Assembly: GCA_964463135.1 (NCBI GenBank)
Contig: CAYXBA010000011.1
Location: forward strand, 72,821-136,820
Length of the DNA: 64,000 nucleotides
DNA from: UBA6898 sp964463135
GTDB lineage: Bacteria > Nitrospirota > Thermodesulfovibrionia > Thermodesulfovibrionales > UBA6898
Reading direction: 5' to 3'
A program made the translations under genes and the position numbers. Positions 48,848 through 57,546 of the stretch are shown piece after piece (position 1 is the first letter of the stretch; every line of letters begins with the position of its first letter). Under the pieces are notes generated by a model. It searched no databases. It saw only the letters and a program-made list of their open reading frames with translations, and had not been told where the DNA came from.

Positions 48848-50615
48848 CGCTGCGCATTCCGAGGAGAAGCGCGTGGCAATTGTGGAAGGGGACAACCTGA
48901 TCGACTTTTATGTCGAGACCGCAGGCAAGGAGCATCTCAAGGGGAATATCTATAAGGCGAAGGTGGTGCGGGTAGAGCCGGGGCTGCAGGCGGCATTTGT
49001 CGATTTCGGCCAGAAGAAGCACGGTTTTCTTCAGCTTCGTGAGATCAAGCCGGAATTTTATCAGCACGCAGCCGAAGGCAACAAGAAGCCGAGGATGCAG
49101 GATGTCATATCCAAGGGCCATGAACTGATCGTCCAGGTGGAGAAGGACGAGCGCGACAACAAAGGCGCGAGCCTGACCACCTATCTCTCGATCCCGGGCA
49201 GGTACATTGTGATGATGCCGGGTCAGGAAAAGGTGGGTGTGTCGCGGAAGATCGAAGACCGTGAGGACCGGGGCAGGCTGAAGGAGATATTCAATTCCCT
49301 GAAGCTGCCGAAGAAGATGGGGTTCATCCTGCGTACCGCAGGCAGCGACAAGACCGAAGAGGACCTTGATAATGACCTGAAGTACCTGACCAAGCTCTGG
49401 GCAAAGATCCAGGCAGAATCAAAGAAGGTGCATGCTCCGGCGCTCATCTATAAGGAGCAGGATTTTGCGGTCAAGACCGTCAGGGACTATCTCACTTCGG
49501 ATGTCGACGAGGTCCTGATCGATGACCCGGCTGCCTTCAAGAACACCAAGGAATTCCTGCGCAAGACCGTGCCCTGGCGCAAGATAAACATCAAGCAGTA
49601 CAAGGACAAGAAGCCGATCTTTGCTTGTCATAACATCGAGGGCCAGATCGCCAAGATCCATGAGCGCTTTGTGTACCTTCCGTCCCGCGGATACATTGTC
49701 ATCGACAAGACCGAGGCGCTGACCGCGATTGATGTCAACTCGGGCAGGTCGCGCAAGGAAGAGCATATCGAGGCAACAGCGCTCAAGACCAATCTCGAGG
49801 CGGCAGATGAGATAGCCCGGCAGCTCAGGTTCCGCGACCTGGGAGGCCTTGTCGTAATCGATTTCATCGATATGGAATCTTCGAAGAACAGGCGGGAGGT
49901 CGAGCAGCGTCTGAAGGATGCGATGAGCCCGGACAAGGCACATTTTGAGACGACCCCCATTTCGAAGTTCGGCATCGTCGAGATGACGCGGGAGCGCATG
50001 CGGCCTGCATACCAGGAGTCGAGCCACCATAAATGCGAGCTCTGCGGAGGCACCGGCGTTGTCAAGAGCGATGAGATGGCTGCGGTTGCAGCACTCCGTG
50101 AGATGCATGTGCAGGCAACAAAGGAAGGCACCAAAGCGATCACCTGCCGCCTTCCGGTCGAGAGCATGAACTATATGGTCAATACCTGGCGGACTGATAT
50201 TGCTGCCACGGAAAAGGAATTCGGCATTGCCATAACCCTGATCGCTGATCCGAAGCTCCTGACAGGCCAGTACAAGATAGAAACTGACAGACCTGAACCA
50301 GCGAAAGAGCATGTCCGGCCGGAACATAAACATGAGCAGCAGAAACCGCAACAGCAGAAGCAGGCGCATCAGAAACAGATGCACCATAAACAGGCAAAGG
50401 CAGCGGAGCCTGCCCAGGCCGCCGAAGAACCGGCGGAAGAGACCGGTGAGCATGCAGAGGCTGCTCCTGCTGAGCCGCAGGAGCAGAAGCGGCGCAGGAA
50501 GCGCAGGCCGCGCAGGGGCAAGCGGCGGCCAACAGGCGGAGAGGCTGCATCCGGGGAAGCTCCGGCAGCAGGCCCTCAGATTGAGGTCCATGACCCGATC
50601 GAAGATGGCGTCTGA
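48825..50615 (+). CDS. rng: Ribonuclease E/G family endoribonuclease
   Basis: The 596-aa protein has the RNase E/G catalytic core. The S1 RNA-binding domain includes GNIYKAKVVRVEPGLQAAFVDFG and KHGFLQLREI. The 5'-sensor/RNase H-like and DNase I-like regions include EALTAIDVNSG and GGLVVIDFIDM (metal Asp residues). The Zn-link CELCGGTG lies near residue 408. The C-terminal approximately 100 residues are low-complexity Gln/Lys/Glu/Ala/Arg, longer than E. coli RNase G, so it may have a short degradosome-like scaffold as in RNase E. The GTG at 48825 begins KKKILINAAHSEEKRVAIVEG, the expected start. Confidence 0.95.
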   Translation: MKKKILINAAHSEEKRVAIVEGDNLIDFYVETAGKEHLKGNIYKAKVVRVEPGLQAAFVDFGQKKHGFLQLREIKPEFYQHAAEGNKKPRMQDVISKGHELIVQVEKDERDNKGASLTTYLSIPGRYIVMMPGQEKVGVSRKIEDREDRGRLKEIFNSLKLPKKMGFILRTAGSDKTEEDLDNDLKYLTKLWAKIQAESKKVHAPALIYKEQDFAVKTVRDYLTSDVDEVLIDDPAAFKNTKEFLRKTVPWRKINIKQYKDKKPIFACHNIEGQIAKIHERFVYLPSRGYIVIDKTEALTAIDVNSGRSRKEEHIEATALKTNLEAADEIARQLRFRDLGGLVVIDFIDMESSKNRREVEQRLKDAMSPDKAHFETTPISKFGIVEMTRERMRPAYQESSHHKCELCGGTGVVKSDEMAAVAALREMHVQATKEGTKAITCRLPVESMNYMVNTWRTDIAATEKEFGIAITLIADPKLLTGQYKIETDRPEPAKEHVRPEHKHEQQKPQQQKQAHQKQMHHKQAKAAEPAQAAEEPAEETGEHAEAAPAEPQEQKRRRKRRPRRGKRRPTGGEAASGEAPAAGPQIEVHDPIEDGV

Positions 50616-50689
50616 CAGACGTTTGCTTTCTTGCGACTGTCTGTTTTAATTTAGGAATTACAGATTCAGCCGTTACATAAGGAGGAAAC

Positions 50690-50863
50690 ATGTTCGGACT
50701 TGGATTGCCTGAAATGATGGTGGTGTTGGTGATAGCGCTTGTCTTTTTCGGCCCGAGCAAACTGCCTGCCGCAGGGAAGAGCCTTGGTGAGGCCATCAGG
50801 AACTTCAAAAAAGGGGTGGCAGAAGGCGTAGCAGAGGAGAAAGAGAAGCTGGAAAGCAAATAG
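50690..50863 (+). CDS. tatA: Twin-arginine translocase subunit TatA/TatE
   Basis: This 57-aa protein is a classic TatA: MFGLGLPEMMVVLVIALVFF transmembrane helix, the FGPSKLP hinge, then the amphipathic helix GKSLGEAIRNFKKGV and a short charged tail. GGAGG at 50681-50685 lies 5 bases before the ATG. It forms part of the channel exporting folded, often cofactor-bearing proteins. tatB and tatC are not in the window. It follows RNase G by 74 bases and ends at a strong terminator. Confidence 0.93.
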   Translation: MFGLGLPEMMVVLVIALVFFGPSKLPAAGKSLGEAIRNFKKGVAEGVAEEKEKLESK

Positions 50864-50881
50864 CAGAAGTGTCGCTCTGCG

Positions 50882-50921
50882 AAAATGAAAAAGGGTTGCC
50901 ATGGCAGCCCTTTTTCATTTT
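50882..50921. terminator. Strong intrinsic terminator after tatA
   Basis: AAAATGAAAAAGGG (50882-50895) pairs with CCCTTTTTCATTTT (50908-50921) around a TGCCATGGCA inner palindrome. A T-run and A-run lie on the two sides, so it can work in both directions. Confidence 0.88.
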
Positions 50922-50989
50922 CTCTGTGCAGACCGGCAGATATCGTGATAGCGGGCTGCAAATAAAATACTATATCCTGAGGATGCACT

Positions 50990-52123
50990 ATGAAAGATCT
51001 CTTTGAGAGAACAACGATCAATGGGTTGACCATCGCGAACAGGTCTGTCCGGTCCGCGACCTGGGAAGGCATGTGCGAAAATGACGGACGTCCTACGCCG
51101 AAGCTCATTGCCTTATACCGCGATTTTGCTGCAGGCGGCGTCGGCCTGATCATTTCGGGTTATACCTTTGTGAGGCCTGACGGTAAACAGCTTGCGGGCA
51201 AGATGGGTATCCATACGGACGATTTCGGACCTGACATGCAGGCACTTACCCGGGCTGTCCATGACGAGGGCGGCAGGATATGCATCCAGCTTGTCCATGC
51301 AGGCGGCCAGACAGATACGGCAACAGCAGGCAGGCGGCCTCTTGCGCCTTCTGCGATCAAGGTCGAGCAGTTCCCTGAAGAAACCGAAGCAATGACCAGG
51401 AAAGACATCGATGAGATCGTTGCAGCGTTCTCAGATGCTGCCCAGCGCGCAAAGGCGTGGGGTTTCGATGCTGTCCAACTCCATGCGGCCCACGGGTATC
51501 TCATCAATCAGTTCCTGTCACCGCATATCAATCATAGGACTGACGGCTATGGCGGCTCTCCGGAGAACCGGTGCCGTTTTCTCCTTGAAGTGTACCGCCA
51601 GGTCCGTTCTGCGGTTGGCAGTAATTTTCCTGTGATGGTCAAACTGAACGGTTCTGATAATCTTGAGGGCGGCCTCGATCTGGGCGATGCAGTTCATGCT
51701 GCCAGGCTGCTGGACAAAGAAAAGATAGATGCCATAGAAGTGAGCGGCGGCACCTCAGCCTCGGGCGAAAATAATCCGGTCCGGACCGGTATCAAACGGC
51801 CTGGTCAGGAGGCGTACAACCTGTCTTTTGCCAGAGAGATCAAAAAGGCAGTGCAGTGCCCGGTCATGGCGGTCGGCGGTTTCCGGTCGCTTGATGTCAT
51901 ACAGAAGGCCCTGAACGAAGACGGCATCGATTACATCTCGATGGCCAGGCCCTTTATCAGGGAGCCGCACCTGATCAGACGCTGGGAACAGGGTGACTGC
52001 TCTCCTGCACGCTGCATCTCCTGCAACGGCTGCTTTGAGCCGGGAATGAAGGAAGGCGGCATCTATTGTGTGGTAGAGAAGAAACTTGCTGAAGCGGTAA
52101 TGAAGAAGAAAGGCGGCAGGTGA
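50990..52123 (+). CDS. Old-yellow-enzyme family NADH:flavin oxidoreductase
   Basis: The 377-aa FMN TIM-barrel enzyme has OYE motifs: the N-terminal FERTTINGLTIANRSVRSAT, QLVHAGGQ near residue 102, the catalytic-region FDAVQLHAAHGYLINQFLSP (about 161) and GGSPENRCRF, and a C-terminal DYISMARPFI. A CISCNGC-x-EPG tail resembles the short version of the Fe-S motif of 2,4-dienoyl-CoA reductase-type OYEs. It should reduce activated alkenes with NAD(P)H. The downstream nitroreductase start overlaps its stop, so the two are coupled. Confidence 0.9.
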   Translation: MKDLFERTTINGLTIANRSVRSATWEGMCENDGRPTPKLIALYRDFAAGGVGLIISGYTFVRPDGKQLAGKMGIHTDDFGPDMQALTRAVHDEGGRICIQLVHAGGQTDTATAGRRPLAPSAIKVEQFPEETEAMTRKDIDEIVAAFSDAAQRAKAWGFDAVQLHAAHGYLINQFLSPHINHRTDGYGGSPENRCRFLLEVYRQVRSAVGSNFPVMVKLNGSDNLEGGLDLGDAVHAARLLDKEKIDAIEVSGGTSASGENNPVRTGIKRPGQEAYNLSFAREIKKAVQCPVMAVGGFRSLDVIQKALNEDGIDYISMARPFIREPHLIRRWEQGDCSPARCISCNGCFEPGMKEGGIYCVVEKKLAEAVMKKKGGR

Positions 52124-52779
52124 TGAAGAGGGCGTTCTTATTTCTTGCTTGCCTGCTGCTCGTTAGTCCCCTCATATATGACGGACCGCTTTCTGCCGAG
52201 GAGATCAAGCTTGTCCTGCTGCCAAAACCGCAGACCACGGGCGGCAGACCACTTATGCAGGTACTGAAAGACAGAAGCTCGTCTCGCTCATTCGGCCCGG
52301 AAAAGCTTTCCGAACAGACGCTTTCGAATCTGCTCTGGGCTGCCTTTGGGATTAACCGTCCTGGGTCAGGAAGACGTACCGCTCCCTCTGCAGTGGACCA
52401 CCAGGAGATCGATATCTATGTTGCTGCTGATGATGGTCTCTATCTGTATGAGCCGGGGAGTCATGCCCTGAAGTTGATCTATCCGGATGACATCCGTGCT
52501 TTGACCGGCAGGCAGGATTACGTGAAAGACGCAGCAATAAATCTTGTGTACGTGGCCGATCACGCAAAAATGGGGGTTTCTCCCAAAGATGAGAAGGAAT
52601 TCTATGCTGCTGCAGATGCCGGCTTTATCAGCCAGAACGTGTACCTGTATTGTGCCTCAGAACGCCTGGCTACCATTGTGCGCGGGTCTATTGACCGGTC
52701 GACGCTGGCGAAGGCCATGAACCTGCGGCCTGACCAGAAGATCGTCCTGGCGCAGTCCGTAGGATATTTCAGGAAATAG
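52123..52779 (+). CDS. SagB/ThcOx-type nitroreductase-fold protein, probably exported
   Basis: The 218-aa FMN-dependent nitroreductase-fold protein has an N-terminal signal-like segment (KRAFLFLACLLLVSPL). Its catalytic domain includes VLKDRSSSRSFGPE, SNLLWAAFGINRPGSGRRTAPSA and the C-terminal VRGSIDR. SagB-type proteins oxidise azoline peptides or have unknown periplasmic roles. No peptide-modification genes are nearby. The ATG at 52123 overlaps the OYE stop (TGATG). Operon context with OYE and a ferredoxin-nitroreductase suggests a small redox pathway, possibly detoxification. Confidence 0.8.
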   Translation: MKRAFLFLACLLLVSPLIYDGPLSAEEIKLVLLPKPQTTGGRPLMQVLKDRSSSRSFGPEKLSEQTLSNLLWAAFGINRPGSGRRTAPSAVDHQEIDIYVAADDGLYLYEPGSHALKLIYPDDIRALTGRQDYVKDAAINLVYVADHAKMGVSPKDEKEFYAAADAGFISQNVYLYCASERLATIVRGSIDRSTLAKAMNLRPDQKIVLAQSVGYFRK

Positions 52780-52824
52780 GAGCGGCCTGCGGCGACCAGC
52801 AGTCTGCACGTTCACCCGATACCA

Positions 52825-53730
52825 ATGCAGGAAAACAGGATAGAAATAGATGCCGGGCTCTGCAGTGGCTGCGGAGCCTGTGTCAGCGTATGTCCCTCTG
52901 GCACCATCTCGCTTGCTGGCGGAAAAGCGGCTTTCAGCGGAGAGGCCTGCATCGCCTGCGGACATTGCGAAGCGGTCTGCCCGGCAAGCGCGATCCGGGT
53001 CATGGCGATCGATGCAGAGATGTCGCAGTACAAGACCTTCAATGCTGATACAGAGTGGCTTGGACCCGGAAAATACGATACAGCCGGATTGGTCCGGCTC
53101 ATGGCCTCGCGCCGTTCCTGCCGCTGCTTCAGCGAAAAGCCGGTTAACCGTTCGATCCTCGAAGACCTTGTAAAGATCGGCATCACTGCCCCGTCAGGCA
53201 CGAACAGCCAGACCTGGACCTTCACCATCCTGCCGACACGGCAGGCGGTCATGTCACTTGCAGGACAGGTTGCAGGTTATTTCGGGAGATTGAACGCGAC
53301 TGCAGAGAAGACCCTGCTCCGTCTCTTCCTGAAGCTGATAGGCAAGGGCGAGCTTGATGCCTATTTTCGCGGCTATTACCAAAAGATCAGTGATGCGCTT
53401 GAGGAATGGCAGACTGCAGGCAAGGACCGGCTCTTTCACGGGGCGACTGCTGCGATCGTTGTCGGCTCCCGGCCCGGGGCCAGCTGTCCTGCTGAGGACG
53501 CCCTGCTGGCAACGCAGAATATCCTGCTCGCTGCCCACAGCATGGGACTCAGCTCCTGCCTCATCGGGTTTGCCGTTGCTGCGATGAAGAAGGACCCTTC
53601 AATTCAGCGACACCTCGGCATACCGCCTGAGGAGGCTGTCCATGCAGTGATCGCACTCGGTTATTCTGAGGAGGTCTATCAGCAGACTGCTGGCCGCAAG
53701 AGACCTGTCCAGCGATATTTCGAAGGATAA
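52825..53730 (+). CDS. Nitroreductase fused to a 2[4Fe-4S] ferredoxin domain
   Basis: The 301-aa protein begins with a two-cluster ferredoxin domain (CSGCGACVSVCP and CIACGHCEAVCP, residues 9-58). An FMN nitroreductase domain follows (about 85-300) with RRSCRCFSEKPVN, ITAPSGTNSQTWTF and the terminal ALGYSEE. Ferredoxin-fused nitroreductases take low-potential electrons directly. It is the third gene of the redox operon behind the OYE and SagB-like genes, with no transmembrane segment. Confidence 0.9.
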   Translation: MQENRIEIDAGLCSGCGACVSVCPSGTISLAGGKAAFSGEACIACGHCEAVCPASAIRVMAIDAEMSQYKTFNADTEWLGPGKYDTAGLVRLMASRRSCRCFSEKPVNRSILEDLVKIGITAPSGTNSQTWTFTILPTRQAVMSLAGQVAGYFGRLNATAEKTLLRLFLKLIGKGELDAYFRGYYQKISDALEEWQTAGKDRLFHGATAAIVVGSRPGASCPAEDALLATQNILLAAHSMGLSSCLIGFAVAAMKKDPSIQRHLGIPPEEAVHAVIALGYSEEVYQQTAGRKRPVQRYFEG

Positions 53731-53764
53731 TCATCGCCGGACAAATTGGCCGGACAGATTATTC

Positions 53765-53793
53765 TTGACCACGTTCTGTATTGCCACTATAAT
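53765..53793 (+). promoter_or_regulatory. Strong sigma70-type promoter for the DUF2157 operon
   Basis: TTGACC (53765-53770), a 17-base spacer and a perfect TATAAT (53788-53793) precede the DUF2157 gene, giving a leader of about 75 bases. Confidence 0.75.
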
Positions 53794-53873
53794 CACAAAA
53801 AAGAAATGGTCGGGCAGCACATAATGCTCTGCGTACAGAGCAGATGAGCAGGGGACAGCAAGAAGGGGGGACA

Positions 53874-54842
53874 ATGAACAATTCCCGCAATTCTATTCTT
53901 CAATGGGTTGAGCAAAAGCAGATCGCCGCAGAACATGCTGAGGATGCGATGCGCGTTTCTGGCGCACTTCCGGACAAGGCTGACTGGCGCAGTTTCATGG
54001 ATCGGCTGCTTCTCTGGAGCGGGACGGTGCTGCTCGCAACAGGGGCTATCTTCTTTTTTGCATATAACTGGAAGGAAATAGGCAACTTCGCCAGATTCGG
54101 ACTGATCGAACTGCTTATTGCGGCTGCTGTTGGGGCTTTTATCTGGTCCAGTGCAGATGGACCAGCTGGCAAGGCGTCACTCTTTGCAGTCTCGCTTCTT
54201 ACCGGAGCACTTCTTGCCCTGTTTGGCCAGACCTACCAGACAGGCGCCGACACCTTTGAACTCTTCATCACCTGGGCTATTGTCATTCTTCCCTGGACGA
54301 TCGTCGGGCGGCTGCCTGCTCTCTGGGTAATGCTGATCGTTCTTGTCAACGTTGCGACCACGTTCTATTTCCGCGCATTTCCCGGTCTGTTCGGTCTGCT
54401 CTTTGGCACTGAAGAACATCTCTGGATGCTGTTCGCGATCAATTTCCTGGCACTGGCAGCGTGGGAGTTCCTTGCTCATTATGCTGTCTGGCTGCGCGAA
54501 CGATGGGCCACCCGTCTGCTCGGTTTCGCGGGCTGTGGCCTGATCACCGCACTTGTGATGATGGCGATCTTTGATCATAAGCCGGGATTCAATCCGGCAT
54601 TCATTGTCTATCCCCTCTGGCTTGGCGCACTCTATGCCTCTTACCGGTATCTCATCTTCGACCTGTTTCAGCTTGCCGGAGGTGTTCTCAGTGTTGTCAT
54701 TGTTATTGCATCGATCCTGAGCAGGGCGATGATCAGCAGTGGCAATGGCGGTGGAGCATTTCTGCTTATCGGACTCGCGGTCATAGGTCTTTCAGCGGCT
54801 GGCGGGTTTTGGCTGAAGAATATTGCGCAGGAGGAATTGTAA
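53874..54842 (+). CDS. DUF2157 multi-pass membrane protein
   Basis: The 322-aa protein is predicted to have 8-9 membrane helices after a short soluble N-terminus containing ILQWVEQKQIAAEHAEDAMR, the DUF2157 hallmark. AAGGGGGG precedes the ATG at 53874; the earlier ATG at 53844 is worse. Together with the next two genes (DUF4401, then GDYXXLXY) it forms a conserved, uncharacterised inner-membrane gene trio known in many bacteria. No enzymatic motif is visible. Confidence 0.87.
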   Translation: MNNSRNSILQWVEQKQIAAEHAEDAMRVSGALPDKADWRSFMDRLLLWSGTVLLATGAIFFFAYNWKEIGNFARFGLIELLIAAAVGAFIWSSADGPAGKASLFAVSLLTGALLALFGQTYQTGADTFELFITWAIVILPWTIVGRLPALWVMLIVLVNVATTFYFRAFPGLFGLLFGTEEHLWMLFAINFLALAAWEFLAHYAVWLRERWATRLLGFAGCGLITALVMMAIFDHKPGFNPAFIVYPLWLGALYASYRYLIFDLFQLAGGVLSVVIVIASILSRAMISSGNGGGAFLLIGLAVIGLSAAGGFWLKNIAQEEL

Positions 54843-55930
54843 TGCTGACCCCTTCCGTTGAGAAGCTCTGGGCAAGGCTTGCAGCAGCGGGCCTTGTCAT
54901 TGGGGAAAAGCCGCCTCGACGGACGGAGCAACAATCGCCATGGTTCGTGCGCGTCATGCTCGGTTTTGCCGGGTGGATCGGTGCGCTTTTCCTGCTCGGT
55001 TTTGTCGGCATGTCTTTGCAATTTGTATTCAGGAGCAGCACAGCCTCCCTGTTCGTTGGGGCGGGTCTTTGCACAGGCGCTGCATTCCTGTTCCGTGCTG
55101 CACAGGGCAAGGATTTTGCCGTCCAGTTCGGACTTGCGATGAGCTTTGCCGGACAGGCGCTGTTCATCTACGGGCTGATGGATATATTCAGGTTGGGAAA
55201 CGGCGTTCGTTATCTCTCCGTGATGGTCTTTGAGTCCTTCCTTGCAGCGGTCATCATGAATGCGATCCACCGTGTTGTTTGCGCTTTCGCTGCTGCAGTC
55301 AGTCTTTGCTTTGCCCTGTCGTCGCTTGGCGTGCCGTATATCGCACCAGCAATCCTGACCGCGGGACTTGCAGTTGTTTGGCTTAATGAACTCACGTGGG
55401 CAGACCGGGGTCAGCTGGTCCGTGCGGTCGGGTACGGCCTTGTTCTTGCAGCGATGTATATGAACGGGGCTTTGCTCATGCATACTTACATCTGGCTGGG
55501 CGGCATGGCAAATATCAGTCCTGCGGTTGGCAGGTTCTTCCACTGGGCAGGCATCATCCTGAACAGCGCGGTCTTTCTTTTCGTCGTGCTGCGTCTGTTC
55601 AACCGCGAGGGGATCGGGCTGGATGACCGGCTAGTGCAGGTCGCGCTGGTCGCTGCAGTAGTAATAGCAGGTGCATCATTCAAGGCCCCGGGCATCATCG
55701 TTGGCCTTGTCATTGTCCTGCTCGGCTTTGCAAATGGCAACAGCGTGCTGACCGGGCTCGGTATTTTTGCACTCATTGCCTACCTTTCCCACTATTACTA
55801 TCAACTGCAGGCAACGCTCCTGATAAAATCAGCCTCTCTTGCTGCAACAGGAATGGTGCTGCTTGTTACAAGGTTTGTAATCAACAGCGTATGGACTGAC
55901 AGCATGAGGAAGGGCGAGCACCATGCGTAA
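54842..55930 (+). CDS. DUF4401 multi-pass membrane protein
   Basis: The 362-aa membrane protein has about nine or ten hydrophobic segments and the DUF4401 pattern (LWARLAAAGLV... near the start and FKAPGIIVGLVIVLLGFANGN in the final third). AGGAGGAA within the end of the DUF2157 gene leads to the ATG at 54842, which shares a base with the upstream stop. It is the middle member of the DUF2157-DUF4401-GDYXXLXY trio; its function is unknown. Confidence 0.87.
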   Translation: MLTPSVEKLWARLAAAGLVIGEKPPRRTEQQSPWFVRVMLGFAGWIGALFLLGFVGMSLQFVFRSSTASLFVGAGLCTGAAFLFRAAQGKDFAVQFGLAMSFAGQALFIYGLMDIFRLGNGVRYLSVMVFESFLAAVIMNAIHRVVCAFAAAVSLCFALSSLGVPYIAPAILTAGLAVVWLNELTWADRGQLVRAVGYGLVLAAMYMNGALLMHTYIWLGGMANISPAVGRFFHWAGIILNSAVFLFVVLRLFNREGIGLDDRLVQVALVAAVVIAGASFKAPGIIVGLVIVLLGFANGNSVLTGLGIFALIAYLSHYYYQLQATLLIKSASLAATGMVLLVTRFVINSVWTDSMRKGEHHA

Positions 55931-56426
55931 GGCCATTGTTATCATTGCCGCGCTGCTCATGCTGGCTGGTGTAAATTACTCTATCTACAGTAAGGAGCAG
56001 CTTCTGAAAAACGGCAGGACAGTGCTGCTTGAACTTGCTCCCGTGGACCCGCGTTCATTGATGCAGGGTGATTATATGGCCCTTCGTTTCAAGTCAGCTA
56101 CTGACGCGTTCGGCGTCAGAATGAACAGAGGGCTGATGCCGTCTGACGGCAGGCTCGTGCTGAGACTCGACGAGAGAAACGTTGCTGCCTTTAAAAGGTT
56201 TGATACCGGAGCCCCCCTGTCAGCAAACGAGGTTGTGATCCGGTACCGCATCCGGGCAGATCAACCCAGGTTTGCGACCAATGCCTTCTTCTTCCAGGAG
56301 GGTCAGGCCGCGCAATATGCCAATGCCCGCTTTGGTGAGTTTCGGGTTGCTGAAAACGGAGAATGCCTGCTTGCAGGCCTGCGCGATGCTGACCTGAGAC
56401 AATTAGGGGCTCAGCCCGCGCAATAG
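55923..56426 (+). CDS. GDYXXLXY-domain membrane-anchored protein
   Basis: The 167-aa protein has one N-terminal membrane helix (IVIIAALLMLAGVNYSIY) and then an extracytoplasmic domain with the family-defining GDYMALRF (about residues 49-56). It overlaps the DUF4401 gene by 8 bases. The family occurs almost only behind DUF2157/DUF4401 genes. No catalytic residues are known. Confidence 0.88.
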   Translation: MRKAIVIIAALLMLAGVNYSIYSKEQLLKNGRTVLLELAPVDPRSLMQGDYMALRFKSATDAFGVRMNRGLMPSDGRLVLRLDERNVAAFKRFDTGAPLSANEVVIRYRIRADQPRFATNAFFFQEGQAAQYANARFGEFRVAENGECLLAGLRDADLRQLGAQPAQ

Positions 56427-56503
56427 TCCCCTGATCAGGCATTTTATCTGTCTGTAGAGAGAATCCTGCCCGGACCCTCAGGTATAATAGTCACATTTTA
56501 ACC

Positions 56504-57154
56504 ATGCACTACACACTTTTTCTTATAGCAGCGTTTATTCTGGGCTGCCTGGCAGCGGTCCCTGCAGGACCTGTGCAGATCGAGGTATTGCGGCGGTCGA
56601 TCAACGGCAACCTGAAGGCCTCTCTGATGGTCGTTCTCGGCGCCTTCTTTGTCGATATTGCCTATGGGGTCATCGCCTTCTTCGGCATCGCCCCGTTTCT
56701 CGAAAATAACAGGGTCATGGCAATATTCTGGCTGGCAGGCGGACTGATCCTCGCTGTACTCGGCGTACTCAGTATTCTGCACGGGCTCAAGGACCATGAG
56801 ACGGTGAAGCCTCCTGCACATCTGAAGAGAAAACGGTGGGCGTTTCTGTCAGGGCTGACGCTCTCTGCCACAAACCCGGTGATGGTGCTCTGGTGGCTTT
56901 CCGGCGCCCGCATTTTTCAGGATGCGGGTCTGATCAGGGACTTCAATGCAGAGATAGCACTCTCGTTCCTCGCAGCAGGCAGCCTCGGCCTTGCCTCTTA
57001 CCTTTCTGGGCTTTCCCTGTTCATTTACTGGGCCAAAAAGTTCATTTCCGCCAGAACACTCAGACGGATCAATATTTTCTTCGGCATCCTTCTCATTGGT
57101 ACTGCGCTTTATTTCCTCTATACCTCGTTCCATTCCCTGCTGAAGGTCTGTTAG
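56504..57154 (+). CDS. LysE/RhtB-family exporter
   Basis: The 216-aa inner-membrane protein has six hydrophobic segments and the LysE motif AVPAGPVQIEVLRRSINGNLK near residue 20. ATNPVMVLWWLSG follows in the second half. The family exports amino acids (lysine, threonine, homoserine) or cadmium. The substrate cannot be told. A TATAAT at 56483-56488 lies only about 15 bases before the ATG, and no good ribosome binding site is seen, so the true start or promoter is uncertain. Confidence 0.87.
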   Translation: MHYTLFLIAAFILGCLAAVPAGPVQIEVLRRSINGNLKASLMVVLGAFFVDIAYGVIAFFGIAPFLENNRVMAIFWLAGGLILAVLGVLSILHGLKDHETVKPPAHLKRKRWAFLSGLTLSATNPVMVLWWLSGARIFQDAGLIRDFNAEIALSFLAAGSLGLASYLSGLSLFIYWAKKFISARTLRRINIFFGILLIGTALYFLYTSFHSLLKVC

Positions 57155-57250
57155 TCTGGCCCCGCGATCAGTTCTCGCTTTATGCTCAATGACCCTGCCA
57201 GATCCGCCTGCTGACGGACCCAAAGCAGGCTGAAAAAGTTCCAGTCTGAC

Positions 57251-57278
57251 TTGACTGTCCCCTCCTGACTGATAAAAT
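57251..57278 (+). promoter_or_regulatory. Promoter for the 56-aa gene
   Basis: TTGACT (57251-57256), a 16-base spacer and TAAAAT (57273-57278) precede the small gene at 57319, whose GAGGAGG lies at 57305-57311. Confidence 0.55.
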
Positions 57279-57318
57279 GAGATCAGGAAAGCAAATACCT
57301 GTCAGAGGAGGAAAAGTC

Positions 57319-57489
57319 ATGGACCTGAAATTAACCAATAGTGAGGCTGTTGTGATCATGACCGCAGTGCGGCGGTACCAGAAGGAAGTAGAAAAGATGG
57401 GTGATGAAAAGGGCGTGCAGATCGAGAAGCAGACCTTGAAGGGTCTTATCGGCAAATTGGAGGCAATGCCTGCAGGTGAAGTTCAGTAG
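57319..57489 (+). CDS. Small conserved-looking protein of unknown function
   Basis: The 56-aa protein (MDLKLTNSEAVVIMTAVRRY ... EVEKMGDEKG ... LKGLIGKLEAMP) is mostly amphipathic helix, with no signal or metal motif. A consensus-like promoter, GAGGAGG ribosome binding site and an intact frame make it credible. A stretch of its sequence (GTAGAAAAGATGGGTGATG, from 57388) recurs at 61402, just after a VapB remnant. Confidence 0.6.
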   Translation: MDLKLTNSEAVVIMTAVRRYQKEVEKMGDEKGVQIEKQTLKGLIGKLEAMPAGEVQ

Positions 57490-57546
57490 GAAAAAGGGTC
57501 AGACTGCTGTAATTGCCACTGGCGGGTGAATCTCGGTGTTGCCTTA

